Notes under the pieces: generated by a model | Told to the model about the DNA's origin: nothing | The model's database searches: none | What the model saw: the letters and a program-made list of their open reading frames with translations, nothing else | Assembly: GCA_028044295.1 (NCBI GenBank) | Contig: JAOFSE010000004.1 | Coordinates: 62,001 to 126,000 of the forward strand | Direction: 5' to 3' | Source: Sulfurimonas sp. | GTDB lineage: Bacteria > Campylobacterota > Campylobacteria > Campylobacterales > Sulfurimonadaceae | DNA length: 64,000 nt | Shown: positions 59,848 to 64,000 of the stretch, one piece after another | Numbering within the stretch: the first letter of the stretch is position 1 | Layout of the letters: every line of letters starts with the position of its first letter | Translations under genes and position numbers: made by a program

Positions 59848-61046
59848 TCTATATCTGCCCTAGGCTCTCCAAAGTAGTAGCCTTGGGAGTAATCAATACC
59901 TAGCTCTACAATCTTGGCTTGTACCTCTTTTGAGTGTACAAACTCTGCTATTATTTTTATATTACTTCTTTTACATATATGAACTATAGCTTCCACAATA
60001 ATCAGACTTTTATTATCAGTCAAAATATTTTTTATAAATGAACCATCTATTTTTAAATAATCTGGAGAGAAATCTAATAACCTTGAAAAATTAGAGTTTT
60101 CACTTCCAAAATCATCTATTGCTATGTTAAAACCATTTTCTCTAAATGAATCTAACTGTTTAATAATATCAGGGTCATCTAGATTATTTATATCTTCTAA
60201 TATTTCTAATACAACTCTAGATGGCTTTATATTGTATTTATTTACATGACTTAATAGGTATTCTTCAAGATAATCAAGATGTAAATCAGTCCCAGTAATA
60301 TTTATTGAAAACTCATAGTCAGTTCCACTAAACTTTTTAAAGCTTTGCTCAATAATCTGTTTTGTTACTAAAGATAGTGTTCCCGTAAGCCTGGATGCTT
60401 CCAAAAAGCGAATTGGAGGTATTGTAACTCCATCATCTATTATTCTCACCAGACACTCATACTTTTCTATTTTTTTTGTTTTATTATTAATAATAGGTTG
60501 AAAGTATGCAGTAATATTTTCATCCATGAAAGCACTTTTTATTTTATCAACCCAGTAAACATTTTCTTTTTGTTTTAGTATATATGTTGAATTTTGATCA
60601 TATATTTTATATGCAGCTCGCTTATGTTTTCTAAGTTCAGTGATAGCTACATGTGCATGATTTAAAAGAGACTTAGAATCTCCAACTGAAATACCAATAC
60701 TAAATGAAATTTTTATATCTAAATCATCCACAGATATGTCTATATTGTCAAAAAAAGATATTATTGAACTAGCAGTTGTTGCTAGTTCTTTTTTGGTCAT
60801 AAACTCTTTTGAAACTAAAACAAATTCATCAGAGTTTAAACGGAATAACTCTGTTGAATTTGGCTTAGATATTTTTAATAGTCTAGCCACTTCAACTAAG
60901 ATTTCATCAGCTACTTCTAAACCATAAATATTATTAATATTATTGAAGTTATCTATATCAAGTAAAAATAGATTTCCCTCTTTCATGGATTTTATATATT
61001 CCATTAAAGCAAATCTATTAGATATCCCCGTTAATGTATCTATCAT
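59844..61046 (-). CDS. Degenerate GGDEF plus EAL domain protein (probable c-di-GMP phosphodiesterase)
   Basis: LNSDEF in place of GGDEF; YECLVRI, AIDDFGSENSNFSRL, YLKIDGSFIKNI, QGYYFGEP. Confidence 0.88.
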   Translation of the reverse strand: MIDTLTGISNRFALMEYIKSMKEGNLFLLDIDNFNNINNIYGLEVADEILVEVARLLKISKPNSTELFRLNSDEFVLVSKEFMTKKELATTASSIISFFDNIDISVDDLDIKISFSIGISVGDSKSLLNHAHVAITELRKHKRAAYKIYDQNSTYILKQKENVYWVDKIKSAFMDENITAYFQPIINNKTKKIEKYECLVRIIDDGVTIPPIRFLEASRLTGTLSLVTKQIIEQSFKKFSGTDYEFSINITGTDLHLDYLEEYLLSHVNKYNIKPSRVVLEILEDINNLDDPDIIKQLDSFRENGFNIAIDDFGSENSNFSRLLDFSPDYLKIDGSFIKNILTDNKSLIIVEAIVHICKRSNIKIIAEFVHSKEVQAKIVELGIDYSQGYYFGEPRADID

Positions 61047-62560
61047 TTATTTTTTACCACTATATATTTTTCTGGTTTAATAGATCGATACTTTGGCATA
61101 TTCATTCCTATATTAGAATTTATATAAGTTGGATCAGCTATAACAAACTCTCTAGACTTTGCTATTATCTTGTCCCCGTCCATAGGTATGTATAAAGCAG
61201 TTGACATATGATCTTTATATTTAACACCAACTACGGGTACACTAAACAACTTTTTAACTAAGTATGCAAAAAGTACTGCTCTATCTTCGCAATCTGAATT
61301 ATCAAAGTAAAGAGTCTCTTGAGCAAACATTGGTTTCTCACGCGAAAACTGTTCATCATCTGTTTTATACTCAAATGATTTTTGTACAAAGCTTAGAACA
61401 AAGTTCATTGCATCACTAGCTTTTTTACCATCTATATACTTTTTAAGTCCAACTGCAAGATCGTTATAAGTACTATCTTCTAGAGGAGTATTAAAATATG
61501 TTTCATAGTCAGCCTGTGGATATGTCATCATAAAGTCAATGAGGTTTTTATTATACTTATACTTAACGCTATACTCAATTCCATACTGCTTAAAACTCAA
61601 AGTTTTAAACTCCATACTAGGATTAAAAGTTGGTAAAGACTCGAGTGAAAGATCCATATCTTTTGTTGCATTTGGATAATCATGTTTATGCGAAAATAAT
61701 CTACCTACATTACCCTTATCATAATTTGATACCACATAATATTTTTTATTAGAGAAATTATAACTTGGAGTTGAATAAATAATCTTTTTAGAGTAGTACA
61801 TTACTACTACATGTTTATTAGCAAGTCCTATTTTTACTGCATATCCAAGCTTGTTAAATATAAACCAACTCATAAGTTTTGAGTTATCTGCATCAGAAAA
61901 AATATTTTTAGAGATACTATTTACAAGTAAGTAAACTCCCCAATCATTTAAATTTAAATCTTTTGAAGACTTTTTAATATTTTCAACTAAAGACTCATAT
62001 TCACTAGAAGCTGCAGAATTAAAAAAATTAGATATACCTTTTTGACTTCTTGGATAAAAAGTTGCATTTTTTATATTTTGAGGTATATCAAATCCTAATC
62101 TAGATCCAAAAAAATCGATATAAAAATCTTGGCTTTTTTGAACTTTTTCAATAACCTTTATCTCAGCTTCTTTAGTTTTGAGTATACGGATTTTTTTTAC
62201 ACTTTTTGGAAGTTCTTTTTTAGGAAGTATCTTTTCAGGAATACTAATTGTAAGTTTAGGCCCAACAGCTTTAATTTTTGTTGGTATTGCAGAAGTTATT
62301 TTCTTTGGTTTAGGCTTTTCGTATAAAGGTTCACCCTTATAGACTTTATAAGCTTTAAAGTGTTCTTTTAAATAGTTGTTAAAATGAGAGTCTCTTTCAT
62401 CTTTATAGGCCGTAAAAGAGCTAGCCTGAGATCTTTTAAACTTTGAGAAGCTGTCTTCTGCTGTTATGTTTATAGCAGTTGATAAAACTACTACTAATAA
62501 GAGTTTAAAATGGCCAAACAGCCTGAATAATTTTAGTTCCCCATGCTTGTTGTGTTGCAC
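61043..62560 (-). CDS. Exported transglutaminase-like superfamily protein
   Basis: N-terminal hydrophobic segment; DCEDRAVLFAYLVKKLF ... DHMSTALYI ... FVIADPTY. Confidence 0.7.
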   Translation of the reverse strand: MQHNKHGELKLFRLFGHFKLLLVVVLSTAINITAEDSFSKFKRSQASSFTAYKDERDSHFNNYLKEHFKAYKVYKGEPLYEKPKPKKITSAIPTKIKAVGPKLTISIPEKILPKKELPKSVKKIRILKTKEAEIKVIEKVQKSQDFYIDFFGSRLGFDIPQNIKNATFYPRSQKGISNFFNSAASSEYESLVENIKKSSKDLNLNDWGVYLLVNSISKNIFSDADNSKLMSWFIFNKLGYAVKIGLANKHVVVMYYSKKIIYSTPSYNFSNKKYYVVSNYDKGNVGRLFSHKHDYPNATKDMDLSLESLPTFNPSMEFKTLSFKQYGIEYSVKYKYNKNLIDFMMTYPQADYETYFNTPLEDSTYNDLAVGLKKYIDGKKASDAMNFVLSFVQKSFEYKTDDEQFSREKPMFAQETLYFDNSDCEDRAVLFAYLVKKLFSVPVVGVKYKDHMSTALYIPMDGDKIIAKSREFVIADPTYINSNIGMNMPKYRSIKPEKYIVVKNK

Positions 62561-63227
62561 GATCTACATCCCCCTCAGTCTTATAAAGAATTTTAGCTTC
62601 ACTCATTTGAGCAGAGCTAATATTATTGTTTTGGTCTATATCGTATGGTCTTATAACACCACTTATCTGCATAATTTGTTTCTGCTCATCAACTAATATT
62701 TCTCTTTTACCAGATATAAAATAGTTTCCATTTCTCAGAACTTTAACTATCCTAGCTGATATTGTTGTAGTAAAAGAAGCATCTTTTGTGGAACTACCCT
62801 GTCCAGTAAATGAAGTATCTTCACCAGCAAGCATCCCAACAGCTGCTAAACCATTTAACTTTCTTAGAGCTGAATTAACTGCGGAGTTTGTGCCTGTAGA
62901 TGTAAAACCACCTCCACCAAAATCAGAGCTACTCTCGCTTAAATTTTTACTCCCACTACTTGTACTAGTTGCATTTTCAGATATGACAACAGTAACTATA
63001 TCGTTGACATTCATGGCTTTATGGTCTGAAAAAAGTGGGTTATCACCTTGTCCAAAGATACTACCTGTAGAAGCATAATCTTTTTTATCTTCACGAGACG
63101 GCATCTGTTCTACATACTTAGGTGGTTCAAAATCTATCTCAGGATCAGTTAAATTTGCTGTACATCCAGTTAAAAAAAGTATAGCATAAATAAGCATTAA
63201 AAATATTAAATTTTGTTTTCTCATCAA
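62505..63227 (-). CDS. flgH: Flagellar L-ring lipoprotein FlgH
   Basis: LFLTGCTAN; GSIFGQGDNPLFSDHKAMNVNDIVTVVISENATS; ISGVIRPYDID. Confidence 0.92.
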   Translation of the reverse strand: MMRKQNLIFLMLIYAILFLTGCTANLTDPEIDFEPPKYVEQMPSREDKKDYASTGSIFGQGDNPLFSDHKAMNVNDIVTVVISENATSTSSGSKNLSESSSDFGGGGFTSTGTNSAVNSALRKLNGLAAVGMLAGEDTSFTGQGSSTKDASFTTTISARIVKVLRNGNYFISGKREILVDEQKQIMQISGVIRPYDIDQNNNISSAQMSEAKILYKTEGDVDRATQQAWGTKIIQAVWPF

Positions 63228-63295
63228 TGGCTCGCAATTGTAGGTTATTTAGTTATAATTCTAGCAATAACAGTTCCATAAAAGGTATATTAAAA

Positions 63296-63739
63296 ATGAG
63301 TTTAAGAGAAACTATAAATCAAGATGTAAAAAATGCCATGAAGTCTAAAAATAATAAAACAAGAGATGCTCTAAGACTTTTAACTAGTGCTTTTAAGCAG
63401 ATAGAAGTAGATGAAAGAAAAGAGCTTAATGACGATGATGTTATTAAGATTATTCAAAGTCAAGTAAAAAGAAGAAATGATTCAGCAACTCAGTACAAAG
63501 ATGCAGGACGTGATGATTTAATGCAAATTGAACTTGATGAAATTGCTATATATACTCCATATTTACCTGCCCAACTTAGTGATGATGAGCTAACAACAGC
63601 TGTACAAGAAGTTATAACAAAAGTTGGAGCTGTAACTATGAAAGATATGGGAAAAGTTATGGGTATGGCTTCTAAAGAATTAGCTGGAAAAGCTGATGGA
63701 AAAAGAATAAACGAGTGTGTTAAAAAGTTATTAGCATAG
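63296..63739 (+). CDS. GatB/YqeY domain protein
   Basis: RDALRLLTSAFKQIEVDERKELNDDDVIKIIQSQVKRRNDS; ATG 63296. Confidence 0.92.
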   Translation: MSLRETINQDVKNAMKSKNNKTRDALRLLTSAFKQIEVDERKELNDDDVIKIIQSQVKRRNDSATQYKDAGRDDLMQIELDEIAIYTPYLPAQLSDDELTTAVQEVITKVGAVTMKDMGKVMGMASKELAGKADGKRINECVKKLLA

Positions 63740-63749
63740 CCATAACTTT

Positions 63750-63998
63750 TTAACCAAATTTCAACTTACGGAGAGCTTCTTCTTCGTTATCCTGGCGCAT
63801 TAACGACTCACCAACCAAGAAAGCATCAACACCAGCCTTACTTAAGTCTTCAAGTTGACCATGTTCGTATATACCACTCTCAGCTACAATGATTTTACCA
63901 TTTGGTATCAAAGGAATTAAGTCATAAGATAGATTCATATTCATTTCAAAAGTTTGAAGATTTCTATGATTAATGCCTATAATATCACTACCAGCGTA
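63750..63998 (-). CDS. trpC: Indole-3-glycerol phosphate synthase, 5' part beyond right edge
   Basis: Reading through the called start gives [20 protein letters not shown]...[33 protein letters not shown]. Confidence 0.9.
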   Translation of the reverse strand, partial: YAGSDIIGINHRNLQTFEMNMNLSYDLIPLIPNGKIIVAESGIYEHGQLEDLSKAGVDAFLVGESLMRQDNEEEALRKLKFG

Positions 63999-64000
63999 TA

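Noticed and set aside
61043-63227. flgH neighbourhood as a flagellar cluster
   Set aside because: Only flgH is flagellar; neighbours are transglutaminase-like, GGDEF-EAL and YqeY, so it is an isolated flagellar gene, which is common in Campylobacterota.

Overview
AT-rich bacterial chromosomal window with gene content and style consistent with a Campylobacterota (Sulfurimonas-like) genome; taxonomy is inferred, not tested. Most of it is ordinary chromosome: hrpB (cut by the left edge), selO, hemF, an RND pump, rsmH/ftsL-like, proA/proB/proC, thrC, envC-ftsX-ftsE-trmB, rluD-like, rodA, mutS2, lemA, a UvrD-type helicase, valS, a SulP transporter, flgH, yqeY and trpC (cut by the right edge), plus one tRNA with CAT anticodon. 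Accessory-looking stretches are about 2.5-9.7 kb and 16.5-23.3 kb. Main observations: (1) a strongly over-represented interspersed palindrome CTACATGTAG (10 perfect copies counted by eye), found in two of three reading frames inside genes (LHVE or STCR) and in intergenic DNA; (2) a coupled three-gene MoxR-type AAA+ / ankyrin / zincin-like-VWA cassette, with a degenerate HSAGH in place of HExxH, divergent from a caspase-like lipoprotein gene and a second lipoprotein gene; (3) an orphan McrB N-terminal (modified-base recognition) domain protein next to an ATP-grasp ligase / 2OG-Fe(II) oxygenase / small-ORF cassette; (4) a stand-alone degenerate helicase RecA2 domain; (5) a 71-aa protein that is 58% lysine. 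All family calls come from reading motifs in the translations; no database search was run.
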